DNA of 64,000 nucleotides from NCBI GenBank assembly GCA_003255025.1, contig QANY01013727.1:420117-484116 (forward strand), in the 5' to 3' direction. Positions 1 through 11,719 of this stretch are shown here, one piece after another. The first letter of the stretch is position 1. The number at the start of each line of letters is the position of its first letter. The position numbers and the translations under genes were made by a program. Source of the DNA: Datisca glomerata. Its lineage: Eukaryota; Streptophyta; Magnoliopsida; Cucurbitales; Datiscaceae. The notes under the pieces are model-generated. The model was given only the letters and a program-made list of their open reading frames with translations, did not search any database and was not told the DNA's origin.

Positions 1-427
1 AAACGCTGTAAAATGTCAAAACATCATTGGCGTGGGGACAAATTTTGAAACCCGCCTAATTAAATAGTACTAAAGGTCTCATAAACTCATTCCCTTCTTC
101 GACATAACTCAAGAGGGTTATTGGGCCCTTCCCCACAAGGTGAGACATGGCACAATTCCCTTTGATTCACCCTGCGATTTCTCTAAAACTCACGACGGTG
201 AGCTATTCTCGTAAGTTCTCTTACCTACTCTTTCCCTTTTTCCTTAGAAACAAAGAAAACTGCGCTACATCTCCTTCCTGAAACCCTCGCCTACAATTAA
301 GATAGTAGATAGGACTCTTTGTATTTTCTATCTCAGACTAGGTCTCTTTGCATTTTCTACCTCATACTAGGGCTCTCCGCGTCCTCCACACAAGAATAGA
401 AAGGTAGGGTTTTTGGCTTGGGCTTTC
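1..427. other. 5' flank of the disrupted host gene; no gene seen
   Basis: No coding region is supported here. The stretch ends just before the ATG at 428 and probably holds the promoter and 5' UTR of the disrupted host gene. A short imperfect direct repeat of a motif with CTCTTTG and TTTTCTA cores lies at about 313-365. No clear TATA box was identified. Confidence 0.4.
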
Positions 428-483
428 ATGGCTGGCTTCATCAATTTCTATAAATGGCCTTATGATTCTGGTTCTTTTTTATG

Positions 484-828
484 TGTAAAGGATTTTCCTG
501 GTAAAGGAAAACTCTATTACGCACAAGTAATAAAAGTAATAAATGAGAGAAAGAGAGTAAGAACTCGAAAGCTTTATTTCTTGTCTTCGACTGATTTTTT
601 TATGTGCTACATACTCATATTTATACATGAATTTCATAATCAGATTACAACAAATTCCCTTAACCCGTAGCTAATAACAGGGATTTGATAAACTTTTAAA
701 AAGAATATTCCTTATGAAGATCCCCTTCGTAACCATATGATTGATCCTACAGCTCTCGTGACGTGTTTTCTTTAATGGAGTCTTCAGTCTAGATATTGCT
801 ATGTGTAAGGTGGGATTTTGTCTGTTCA
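484..828 (-). repeat. 3' LTR of the Tat-like gypsy element
   Basis: 345 bp, TG...CA. It aligns along its full length with 8738-9089 with several dozen differences and small indels, such as a 4-8 bp difference in an AGAGAAAG run. In element sense it is preceded by a polypurine tract (plus 829-842, complement of ATGGGGGACAA), the expected position for priming plus-strand DNA synthesis. Confidence 0.85.
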
Positions 829-842
829 TTGTCCCCCATTAT
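829..842 (-). other. Polypurine tract of the Tat-like element
   Basis: On the minus strand the motif ATGGGGGACAA lies directly against the LTR start TGAACAG. Position and composition match a retrotransposon PPT. Confidence 0.7.
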
Positions 843-1479
843 ACTCAACAAAATCTTATTCGTTGAAGTGTAATGATTATCATTTCTCATTCTGACGATG
901 CGTCTTCCATTTCTGCTTCCACGCATTTCTTGACAACGCACAATGTAGTTCTCTAGGTAGCTGTTTGATTGTTGGTTGTCTGTGGTGTCGTTATGTCTTC
1001 CCATTTCTGTTTGCAAATGTTTCTTGGAAACTCGCAATGTGGTTCTCAAGTAGCTTTCTGTTAGTGATGATTACTACCTTTTGTTGCTTCACTCACCCCT
1101 TTTTGTTCTCCATATCCCTTGAAAATATGCGGCACGGATTTTAAATTCGTCTTTGGCACACTACCCCTACCTCTTTTTCCATTTGTCATTCCCTCATTCG
1201 TCTGTTATCACAGCGATCCATTTTATTGCACTTTGTTAGTCAAGTCTTTTCGATGGATTTTTCATACTCGAGTACCTCGAGGCATCCTTTCATCGCATCT
1301 TTTCAACATTTACGAAATGAATCAAAATTCTTCTTCACGTCCGTGGCATTTTTTTAAAGGCCTTTGTTTTCATTCTTTTTCGTTCTTCATCTTTGATATC
1401 GTAAGTTCTCCGCTTCTTCTTCTTATTCTTCTCTTCATGTCTTTCATTTCTTTTAGTCATGGCAGATGAAACTTATTTT

Positions 1480-3510
1480 AAGCCCTCTATCCTCTTAGTT
1501 AGGTCTGAACCCGAGTTTAGGCGACTCATGCCATCCCACCAAGATGTTTTTCCCTCGACGTCTTGTGTGCATTAGGAGAGAGTGGGTCACTAGGTTACCA
1601 TGTAGGCCCTCGTATGAAATTACCATCCATTCGATATACGTAGCCCTGGTCTCAAATTTCCATTCTCCCCCTTCTTTCAAGAATTATTTAGCACTTACTA
1701 TTTATCCCCTTCCCAGTTTACCCCAAGCTCGTATAGGATGGTCCTCTGTTTAAGGCTATGAATAGATGGTATAACCTACGTTTAGGTGTGGATGAACTCC
1801 AATACTTATACATAGGGGCACACCAAGATGCGAGCTATTACCTAGCCCATCGACCGTCAGGAAAATAAAGGGGGCGTTGATTATCGACCTTTCAAAGGGA
1901 GACAAAGGATGGGAACGGGACGTTCTCTAGGTTGGCGGGAATTGGAGCGGTGATGGCCGCTGGATAATTCTTAAGAACTGGGAAATTTTCAATAAGTTGC
2001 CCGAGCTCCTTTCCCATTTTTCTTTTAATTTCTTTTAATTCTTATACAATTTCTGTTTTAGTAATGTTTTGTTTTCCTTTGAACTGTGCAGATAACGGGC
2101 TAACAAGAACCTTTCAGGTCAAAGGCATTCAACGAAAGAATTGCTGCCACTTACCGTTATCTGGAGAGGAGGTGGTACGAGCTCTTGGATCTGAGAAGGG
2201 AGGCTATGTTGCTTTTGTGCCAGTTGTCATTCCCGTTGCCGTTGCTTCACCATTTGTCCCCTCGACTTCCACGTCACTTTCCAAAGGTATACTTGTTCCT
2301 TATTTTCATTCAATTTCTCGTTCTTTCGCTTCGAGCTCCTCTGAGTCAATGGATTTTGAAGGAGAGGAAGACGAAAATGAAGCATTGTTTCGAAGAGTTG
2401 CTACAATTATAGAGATGATGAAGCGCCTCTGAACCATGATCAGTGCCTTTGGGGGAAGGAATGTTTGCCCGAGAACAGACGCGTCCAGTTGTTCCCAAGT
2501 TCCTCGTGCTCTTGCTGTACGTCCTACTCTCGTTGCTCAAAATGAGGAAGCTACAGTCCGATCAACACTCCTCCATCAGCTCCTTCTTCATCAATTATTC
2601 AGCATGAACCTGCTACTTCTGATTCACAAGATGATCAAGGGGATTCATTCCTTGGAGGCTGAGATGGTACAGTGCTTCCCCTCACATTCATGTATCAGTC
2701 TACTTTTTGAACAATGTCTAGTCTTCTCACATCATTACTCGGGGTATCCTGAGTGAGGCCGATACGGCGATGACGCGTAGCATGAGCTTTGGTGAGCTCA
2801 TCAGCTCTTTGAGCCACGATCTCATGGGGATAAGTTCTCTTTCTTTCCTGTTTACTTGTAAATCTACTTTAATCTTTTACTTACACTTTAATGCTTTTCC
2901 ACTTATTTTCTTCATTTTACAGGCCATTATTCATCACAATACCTTTCAAGAGCACCATGTTACCCATGACCAGGCCTTAGTGAACTTTCACAGGGAAGCC
3001 GCTGACTATCGTGGTTTCGTTGATGGTTTCAGGCTAAGATTGAACAATTGAGGAAGACTGAGGGTGAGCTATGGTAAACCGTGGAGAAGCATGCCTACGA
3101 AGCAGTTGTCGTGAAGATGGAGAGCCTTAAGCTAGCAGACTCTTTAAAAGTGGTTAAGGAGTCTTGGGTTATAGCAAAAGATTTTTTGGCTGCAGCTGAG
3201 CAGGCTAAGGCTCAAGTTGTGGAAGAAAAGGAGAAGCAACTGGAAGGTGAGTATCAAGCCCTCTTTGATCAAGCTGAGCAGATGATCCATAGCTTGGGCT
3301 ATATAGATGGCTCATCAAATGCCCCTCTCAGGAAGCCTCTTTGATAATTGCCTCCCGAAGTTCAGGTTGAAGTTAACGGCTCTACGGAAGACACAGTTAT
3401 CACTTTTGCCAATGTCGTTGCTGACCATACTGCTGCCATCAACCCATATGAGGCTCCCAATGATGAAGATGTCTCCGTTGAGCCTGAGACCATCGTCAGT
3501 TCTTAGCTTT
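1480..3510 (+). pseudogene. Antisense, intron-containing ORF of the Tat-like element (Transposase_28-like)
   Basis: Plus-strand coding remnants lie between integrase and the 3' LTR, antisense to gag-pol. At about 1650-1790 broken frames encode pieces such as FFKNYLALT and PLPSLPQA, resembling the proline-rich LHPF...LAPSQL...NAWR region of plant 'putative gypsy type transposon' proteins (Pfam Transposase_28). Splice-like signals follow: an acceptor GTGCAG at about 2091, a donor AAG|GTATAC at about 2285 and a pyrimidine-rich acceptor TTTTACAG at about 2922. The C-terminal exon (about 2923-3344) encodes a charged, Lys/Glu/Ala-rich segment likely to form a coiled coil. Stops and frameshifts interrupt it. 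Antisense ORFs of this kind are known in Retand-type elements; the family match here is by eye. Confidence 0.5.
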
Positions 3511-3629
3511 TCTTTCTTGTATATTTCTATTTAACTTCTTTCCTATTCTGTCTTACAATTTTCTTTTCTCTTTGTATTTTCCAATCATCAATGAGAAACG
3601 AACCAACTTTTGCAACTTTACTTTTATTG

Positions 3630-3960
3630 AAAGAAGGAAGGACTTTTGGTCCGCCAGCTCTCAAGGACTTAGGTTCATCGAAGAACGATGGCCATGCTTT
3701 CCCTTAGAGAGAAGGACTTATGGTTCGCCTTCTCTCAAGGACTTAGGTTCATCGAAGAACTATAGCCCTGGTTTTCTTTAGAGAGAATGACTTATGGTCA
3801 GCCCGCTCTCAAGGACTTAGGTTTATCAAAGAACTATGGCCCTTATTTCTTTTAGAAAGGACTTATGATCCATCCGTTCTCAAGGACTTAGGTTCATGGA
3901 AGAACTATGGCCCTGATTCCCTTTAGAGAGCAGGACTTATTGTCCGCCCACTCGCAAGGG
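3630..3960 (-). repeat. Tandem repeat, about 72-bp unit, in the Tat-like element
   Basis: About four and a half imperfect copies of a unit recognisable by CTCTCAAGGACTTAGGTTC followed by AACTATGGCCCT and then TTTAGAGAG...GGACTTATG. It lies between the end of pol and the antisense ORF. The same unit, read in element sense, recurs in the LARD at 61.57-62.23 kb. Confidence 0.8.
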
Positions 3961-4085
3961 CAGAACCCTAATTCTGTTGTTATTTACTGTGTTATAAATG
4001 TGAAAGAGTTGACACTAAGCGTTTTACATGGAAAACCCTTGCGGGGAAAATCATGGGAAAATATTCACTATAATATGTCTACAAA

Positions 4086-7000
4086 TTAGACAAAATATCT
4101 TTTCAGATGCGTAGCATTCCATGGCTTTACCAGATCCTTCCCATCTTCTACTGTCAAATAATAATATTCGATGCCACTGATTCCGTTGACAATATATGAT
4201 CCTTCTCAATTCGGTATGAGCTTCCCTTCTTCTTGGAAGATTTTCTTCAAGACTAGATATCCTTTCTAAAATCCCCGTTTTAGAATCTTTTTCTGGAAGT
4301 AAGCTATCATTTTCATATTATAATTGGTCACCGGATTAATGCTATTTCCCTCCGTTCCTCTAAAAGATCAAGATTTTATTTTAGGAGTTCCCCATTCTAA
4401 TGCTCTTACAGGCTTGATTTCATGGTTTGACTTTCAATTTCAACATGTATCACGACTTCTGTTCTTATGCCAAAGCGAATAGGGTTTCACCTGTTGCCTC
4501 TCTAGGAGTGGTCTTGTACGCTCATAGTACTACTGGTAATTCTTCCAACCATTTTCCTTTGGCTGACTCTACCCATTTTTTCATACTTTCAAGTATGATG
4601 CAATTCAACCTTTCTGGTTGGCCATTCCCTTGCGGGTATTACGAAGTAGAAAATGGTTGATTATCCCTAAGTCTTCACAGAATGTCTTAACTATCTTCCC
4701 TATGAAATGAAGTCCATTGTCAGAGTTGAGCATCTGGGGAATTCCATACCTACAGACTATATTTTTCCACAAGAATCGATTCATTTCCTTTTCTCGAATC
4801 CCCGCATACATTTCAGTCTCGATCCACTTTGTGAAATAGTCCGTTGCTACCAATAGAAAATGTTTCTAAGCGGGTTCCATGAAAAGTGGGCCTATGATGC
4901 CCAGGGCCCATTGCATGAAAGGCCACAGGCTTACCACTGTATTGAGTTCTTCGGGTGTAATTTTCACTACAGGAGTGAAGCGTTGGCATTTGTCACATTT
5001 TTTCACATACTGCTTCGCATCATGGTGCATTTTAGGCCAATAATACCCTTCATTTATTACTTTATGAGCTAACGATCTTCCCCCGGTGTGATTTCCATGT
5101 ATTCCTTCATGGGTTTCAGCTAGTACATACTGGGCTTTATTGTTTATTAAACATTTTAAGTACGGACCTGAAAATGATCTTTATATAGTAATCTGTTAAT
5201 TAAAGAGTACCTGACGCTTCGTTGCTGGACTTTTCTTGCTTAGAAACTTGTCTACAGGTAATATCCTTTACTCCAATTATTAGATTATATTATCCTGCCA
5301 GTTGGTTTCTCTTTGAGATTCCACAACTGCTACGTTTGACAACGAAAATGTGATGCTTGGCTTTTCAAGAAACTCCACTAACACGGTTCTTTTGTAATGG
5401 AATTGTAGCGACGATCCCAAATTTGTCAGCGCATCTGTAATGGAATAGTAGCTCATTTGCTCGTTGCAGATAATTAACCATTCTTTCATCTTTTGCTATG
5501 AACTCTCCTGTGATCTATCTCACAATTAACATAGAATCATAAAATATTTTAACATCTGTTACCATAAATTCTCGTAGCAAGGTGGCTCTTGCTATCAAGG
5601 TTTCATATTTCGCTTCATTCTTTGTTGCATCAAAACTAAAAGAGATAAAATGTTCTAAAATTTCTCCAAATGAGGTATGCACCACTATTCCTGCTCCAAC
5701 GCCTTTGTTCGGGTCAACAAATAATTTCTAGGGCCCATTTTCCCCGATTGACGTTCTTGGCTCGTATTGGGTTTCGCACTAGCCAAGTTCAATTGCCCAC
5801 TTTACCATTCTCCCGCTTATTTCAAGTGAGTGTCACAGACTTTTGATGGGTGAGTCCGTTAACAGTTTTATACTGTGAGCTTGGAAATAAGGCATGAGCT
5901 TCATTGCAACAACCGCAACGGCTAACACTAATTTCTCCATTCTTTTATACCTTGCTTCGGCCACCACTAGACTCTTACTCACAAAGTAAGCGGGCTTCTT
6001 CTTTCTTTCTTCTTTCCTTATTAGAACGGCACTAACACTCGTTTGAAATACTGCTACATAAAGAATCAGTTGTTCATCGGGTATTGGTTTTGAGAGCAAT
6101 AAAAAAAAAATTCACCTGATTATATCCTAAGAAAGTGTCCACCATCTGATCTATTCTTAGCAACAGGTAGTCATCTTTTAGGTAGGCTTATTTCAGATCG
6201 TTGAAATCAACACAGATTCTCTATTTCCCTTTTCTTTTTCACCATGACGACATTGGCGATCCATTCCGAGTAATCGACTTCTCGGATGAAGTTAGCTTTC
6301 AAAAGTTTCTCCACTTCTTCTTCGATTGCTTTGTTTCATTCTAGGGCGAAACATCTCTTTCGTTGTTTTATCGGCTTTACAGCCGGACCTGTATTTTATT
6401 TATGACATTATTTTTTTCAAAGATATTTGTCGTCTCTTATGTCCTAGTTGCGAAGATGTCTTCGTTTTCTGTAAGAAATCTATCAAAATTTTCTTCTTTG
6501 TTTGCTCGAGGTGGGCCCTGATGTTGGTGATCTCCTAAGTCCATTCTTCTAGGTATATAAGTTGAGTTTCTTCTCCTGCTTCATACCTCGGGTCACCTTA
6601 CCAATATGATCTTCAACTTTCTTTTTTGTTGTCTTTATCCTGGTAGATTCCAGTGCCACTATGACGCAGATGCAAGCAGCAGCCTGATTTCCCTTTATCG
6701 TCTTAATTCCATTTGGAGACGGATACTTTAGTACCTGAAAAGTGGACCGAACAACTTTCATCCTGTGTAGCCAGGTTCTTCCTAGAATGATGTTGTATAG
6801 GGATGAGGTGTTCAAGGCCACGAATTCTATCAAATAGTTGAACGGCTCAACATTTACTAGGAGAATGACGACTCCCTCAGAATAGCTAATGGTGTTGTTG
6901 AATAGTATCAATGATTGTGACAGACCCTGCAATTGTTGCTCTCCCATTGACATCTTCTCAAGAGTTGACCAATGTAAGATGTTGACCGCACTCCGTCATC

Positions 7001-7159
7001 AATCAGTACCTTTCTTAGAAGATAATTTCCAACCTGGATAATAATTATCAGAGGGTCATTGTGATGTATGTCATGTTCCAGGCCTAGCTCATCAAATATC
7101 AGTGGTAAATTCCCGTTGTCTCTCGAGGAGCTTCCTTTCTCCCTGTGTTCTTCCAACAT
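4086..7159 (-). pseudogene. Decayed gypsy pol (protease, RT remnant, two RNase H, integrase)
   Basis: In element order. The protease remnant (7159-6549) has the retropepsin site changed to VLIDDG and a downstream NIILGRTWL motif. The RT N-terminal part (about 6360-6115) shows NFIREVDYSEWIANVVMV, then breaks off. RNase H (6099-5833) has ARYKRMEKLVLA and FQAHSIKLLTD. A second RNase H (about 5727-5440) has KLFVDPN, KNEAKYE and FYDS. The integrase zinc finger (about 5075-4990) has HHDAK and CDKCQ. The integrase core (to about 4600) has VATDYFTKW and SDNG, but its first catalytic Asp position reads Gly (ALGIIGP). The C-terminal domain ends WNATHLKRYF before TAA at 4086. Frameshifts and stops throughout make this a pseudogene. 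Confidence 0.85.
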
Positions 7160-7679
7160 CAGCTTCCTACAGTAAATCTTCCTTTCCTTTCTCGTGGTTC
7201 TCTCATGTTCAGTTAATGCAGAAATTATGTCAACAAGTCTAAGGGGTTGTTTCCCTCTATCTTGGACTTCATTTTCTGCATTTTCCCGTCTCTGCTCATC
7301 TTTCTGTACATACTGCTGGGAGTACCCGTCCTTTATTAATTAATCAAAATCCCTCATGTAATGTCCGTAGCTCTTGTGATAAGAACAATATTTATCTTTG
7401 CCTTTGTAGTTCAGCTCTATCGTTACCAAGGTTTATCCTTGATTATTTTGAGAATTTAATTTACCGGGATCATGAGGGGAGTATAGACTTTATCTTTGGG
7501 ATGAATTTTGTCAGCATACCTTCCTCGGCTTCCCATTTTTTCCCGTTTTCTCTTCCCTTGCGTCATCTCTTGTCGTTCTCTCTGATCTTTTCCTACTTAG
7601 CCTGGAGCCTTGTTCTCCTTTCCATTGTTCCTCCGTTTTCAGCTCTGTCAGTTTCAACAAACTTTTCTTTTCTTCCTCT

Positions 7680-8364
7680 CGAGTGATGTAAGTTTATGCC
7701 CGTTGGAACGTCTCTGCCATAGACAAAGGTTTCAACTTTGAGAAATCTTCAAAAATGGGTGAATTCTAATCCAACCCTCGTCTAAAAGCTAACCTGGCTA
7801 CATGGTCATCACAACTTTCCACCTGGACCATCTCGTCTTTGAATCTATACGTATACTCCCATAAAGATTCTCTTTTCTTAATGGAGATGGTTAAAAGGTA
7901 TTTTGTATCCTCAATCACTTGAAGATATGTAGAATACTATTCCAAGAAGATCGAAGACATAAAAGTAAAGTTAGTAATTGAATGAGCGGGGAGAGAGTGA
8001 AACCATTTCAAAGCAGTCTCTTCTAGGCTAGTGGGGAACATTCATCTTCGTGTTGATATAGCGCAATCACTTGCTTGAACCACCTGAGATGCTCCACCGG
8101 GTCAGATTTCTCTTTGTAGCACTTGAACTGGGGTACCACAAATTTCTTGGGCACTAGGGCATCTATAATCTCCAGACATAATGGAGAGCGGGTAAGCAAC
8201 TCGAGGTCATCTTTTCCCGCACTTCCCAGCTTCCTCATCTCCATCATATTTTTCTCTATCATCTCTTCTACCGCCTTTTCCGTTATGTGTTTAGGCGGAC
8301 GTACGTCTCCCATTGTCTCCTTTGTGCGGAGTTGGGATTGGATCTTCCCGTCTTCTTGTTGCAT
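7680..8364 (-). pseudogene. Decayed gypsy gag
   Basis: The minus-strand frame 8364-8023 encodes about 113 residues typical of plant gypsy gag, with the motif CLEIIDALVPKKFVVPQF and DPVEHLRWF. After a frameshift the reading continues to about 7690 with a second gag signature (RESLWEYTYRFKDE). Gag packages the element RNA. No complete zinc knuckle was found before protease. Stops interrupt it. Confidence 0.75.
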
Positions 8365-8716
8365 GTTTCTACTGGTCTAAGGTTTTACTCGTCTAACGTC
8401 TTATCCATATTGCTCTGAACGATTCTACAATTCTTCATTGTTAATCTATTGACTAACCTCTGACGTGTCTACACCATCCTATTGTAATGAATTAATCTGA
8501 TCTTGAACTGTGTGCCACGCGTTGTGTATCGTCTCAGTGTTCAGTTGCTCCATCTCTAGCATTCTCGTCAGAATTGTCTGAAGCATCTCAACTGATGGAG
8601 TGGGTTGATCACATGATTATTCTCGTTCCCAATTCCATTTCCCTCATTAATGGCAGCAATCGATCTGATTCTAGGCATTTTTGGTTTTGGAAGGGTTCTC
8701 TCAAGCCTTTCTTTCA

Positions 8717-8737
8717 CTCTCAATGAAAGCACCAAAA
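8717..8737 (-). other. Primer-binding site of the Tat-like element
   Basis: Directly inside the 5' LTR, the minus strand reads TTTTGGTGCTTTCATTGAG. This sits where the tRNA primer anneals and includes the TGG expected opposite a tRNA CCA end. The LARD at 58.2 kb has nearly the same site. I did not assign the tRNA. Confidence 0.65.
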
Positions 8738-9089
8738 TGTAAAGGATTTTGTCGATAAAGGGAAAATCTAATACGCACAAGTAATAAAAGTAATAAATGA
8801 GAGAAAGAGAGAAAGAGAGTAAGAACTCGAAATTTTTATTTTCTTGTCTTCGACTGCTTTTTTTAGATGGTACATACCCCTATTTATACTTGAATTTGAC
8901 AATCAGGTTATAACAAATTTCCTTATCCCGTAGCTAATAACAGGGAATTGATAAACTTTTTAAAAAAATATTCCTCATCAATATCCCTTTCAACTGTATG
9001 ATTGTTCATACGGTTCTCGTTTCATCTTTTCATTGATGAAGTCTTCAGTTTAGATCTTACCATGTGTAAGGTGGGATTTCATCTGTTCA
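8738..9089 (-). repeat. 5' LTR of the Tat-like gypsy element
   Basis: 352 bp, TG...CA, paired with 484-828. On the minus strand it contains TATAAATAGG (plus about 8878-8888), a good core promoter box that would drive transcription into gag. Confidence 0.85.
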
Positions 9090-11349
9090 CTATGTTTGCC
9101 CAATCTCGCTGATTCACTTAGGTCTCTTTGCAAAGCTTGCAAATCAGAGGTAGTATCTTTTTTTCTTTGGATTTTTCATGAATATATCAAAGAGAGAGAG
9201 AGATGCTAAATTTGGATTTTTAATTCGATTTACCATTACTTTGGATTTTGATATTATGAGTGAATATTAGTGCTTAATTTGGTGTATCCTACTTGATGAA
9301 GTTTTTCTTTCTGTCTTTGGCATGAACAAAAAGAGAAACAGTGATGAGCCAAGTGAAGAAGCTAGAGGTATCAGTTCTGGTTCATGGCCACAAAAAGCCA
9401 TCTCCCTCTCTTTAATATGATGTAGTTCTCCGCATGTTCTTGGGCTATGGTATTGATGGTGCAGCATGGACAACAATTTCATCACAAGTAAGCTGCCTAA
9501 CCTAGTCCAGCTATGTTAGATATAATCTCAATTGTTTTTGCTTTCCTTTTCTCTGTATAATTTCTAGGTTATTGCAGATTATATGATGGTTTAAAGTCTG
9601 AATAAGGAAGGATATAATGCAATTTCCATTTCTGTGCCCTCCCCTGATCAACTTATACCAATACTTGCGCTTGCTGCTCTAGTATTTGTAACAATGATCT
9701 CAAAGGTATGATTGTGCGCAAGCTTTTTAATGACGAAGAACACCAGCCAACACCTTAAATTTTTTTCTATCATTTTCATTTCTCTCCAGATGTTAGAGTT
9801 AGAGTTATGTAAAATTATGAGGGATTTAAAGGCAATGTCTATGGCATAAGTAAATCTAAGTTAGTCCGAAGCTTGTGCAAAATTGACCGAGGAATATTTT
9901 CGGAGATAACTCCCTACGACTTCTATTGTCTTCTCAAACTGAACTTTGAGGTGAGAAAATCAGCATTTTTTATAAGTTTTGGGAGGCCATTTTCTCATTC
10001 TCCCCCAACTGTTATCATTCATTTATTGAGTCTTGCTTGCTATTACACAACTTGACAAGGAAAAATATGATGCCAATCATTTTCTCAATCCCACTAACAT
10101 TTTGATTGTCATTCTGATTTCTTTTATACAATAAAACAGATTTTCTCCAACTATGTAAGTCTAAGATATGATGACAATGATTGGATCCAGTGGTGTCAAT
10201 TATAAGCAATCCTCAATCCCACTACTGCACATCTTGATTGTGTAATTGGCATTTTTAAATGCTTAGGGAAGTTATATCCCCATCCCTTTGCTGAGAAGTT
10301 CCTACTGCCATTCAAAACGAGTGATACGTTGTTGAGTTTTGTTTTATTCGTTATTTGAAGTTGTTGAGATCGGTGTCCTTGTTTAAAAAGCCTGACTGGA
10401 AGAAATTAATTATTTAGATTCCACACAAAAGTTAACCTTTTCTACTAAATTGCTTGCAGGTTTTTGGATTTTACACAACTGTTTCTCCTTAATTTGCTTG
10501 GTACAGGAGACTTTTGCCAACTGGTTTGTTATTGTTTTAATTTCTAATTATGGCTGTTTTGTTGAATAATCTCTGTTATTCAACTGAAATGTTACTAATT
10601 ATTATGTTTTATTGTGTAACGGTAGCCTCATTACCAAGACATGCAATTTCCCAAAGAAATAACGTGATACTAGTCTAGCCACAGCTTGCACAGGTGGCCC
10701 TCTTCTTTTGGAACTTTTAGAAAACTATAAAGAAGGGGAAAATATAATATAAAACCAATTCTTATATTTTGACTTTTTGATATTATTAGCTGTAGATAAA
10801 AATCTTGCATTTCTTGGGGGATCTATGTTATCCCTATGCGTTATAAATAAATGTTCTTCATTTAGTTGATGCATCCTAATAATTTGTTCAATTGAAAACT
10901 TTGTTCTTCTAGGTGCTCCTAAATTGCTAAAGCTAAAGAGATATTTTTCAAGCAAGGCACGTGGTGCTCCTATAGCGAACGACACAATGATTCTTGAAGA
11001 TTCACCAAGGCAGTTACCCCTGCCACCACCTCCACCTTCAATACTTGGAGGACTGCCACCTCCCCTTCCTCCTATGGCCAATGACCCTAGATTTACATAA
11101 CTTAAGCGATGCGGTTGTAAGATTTATTTAGATGTTGAAATATACTAGAATTTAGTCTTTTTCTTAGGATATATTACTTTTATTTGCTCTATATAAATAT
11201 CAATACGTAATTATTATTTTGAGATATGATTTCTAGTGGAATAGTATGTAACAATTTTGAATAATTAAATAAAATAATGTGATTTCATTAATTTGTGATA
11301 GCATCAAAAGTTATTTCTTTTTTATATTTATACAGTTACCAGAATAAGT

Positions 11350-11719
11350 AATAAAAAAGATTATCAAAGATATTTCATAGCATTAACAAAATATTATGGA
11401 AAACGTAACACGTTTCACAACATTTTATAGCATGAAAAGAATGCTATAAACTGTCTTACAGCTTTTAAGAAATGCTGTGGAAGAGATACGATAACGTTAA
11501 AAAACGCCAAGAAGGTTATCATAGCCTTTATAAAACGCTATGATAGGTTTATCATAGCATTTAAAAAATGCTTAGAAGGGTTTTCTATGTGTTTTCCACA
11601 GCGTTTAAAAAATGCTATCGTAGGTCCTGAATTTATAATAACGTCTGAAAACATCGTGTTTTCATAAACGTTACGATAAAATTTTTTGACCGTTATCATA
11701 GCGTTTATTTATTATAGTG
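11350..11719 (+). mobile_element. CACTA-like transposon end with subterminal repeats
   Basis: The terminal bases read TTTATTATAGTG, the reverse complement of a CACTA-type start. The preceding 350 bp repeat motifs such as AACGCTATGATA and GCATTTAAAAAATGC in both orientations, typical of CACTA subterminal repeats where the transposase binds. The opposite CACTA terminus was not found to the left, so this is an orphan or truncated end. The last 220 bp recur at 13030-13250. Confidence 0.55.

Larger units (their letters stand above)
484..9089 (-). mobile_element. Ty3/gypsy retrotransposon, Tat/Retand-like, decayed
   Basis: Complete in outline. Two direct LTRs (484-828 and 8738-9089) both begin TG and end CA on the plus strand. 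They are flanked by TTATG (479-483) and CTATG (9090-9094), a 4/5 target-site duplication. Reading on the minus strand, the order is 5' LTR, primer-binding site, gag, protease, RT, RNase H, second RNase H, integrase, tandem repeats, an antisense ORF, polypurine tract and 3' LTR. The second RNase H between pol and integrase and the long 3' region with an antisense ORF are hallmarks of the Tat lineage (Retand/Ogre relatives). The coding regions carry many stops and frameshifts, a deleted RT core and diverged LTRs, so it is old and cannot move by itself. Confidence 0.85.
428..11100 (+). pseudogene. Disrupted host gene of unknown function, split by a gypsy insertion
   Basis: The ATG at 428 opens 18 codons that stop being meaningful exactly where an LTR begins (484). 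If the element and one 5-bp target copy are removed, the frame continues from 9095 through a further 55 nt to a splice donor (AG|GT at 9149/9150), giving a 37-codon first exon. Later candidate exons are 9568-9705 (138 nt, phase 0; encodes a hydrophobic stretch [14 protein letters not shown] but has an in-frame TAA at about 9592) and 10913-11100 (proline-rich tail LPLPPPPP, ending PRFT then TAA). Another exon may lie at about 9324-9480. I do not recognise the family; the hydrophobic run suggests one membrane span. The insertion plus the stop codon make it a pseudogene. The exon joins are inferred, not observed. Confidence 0.45.
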
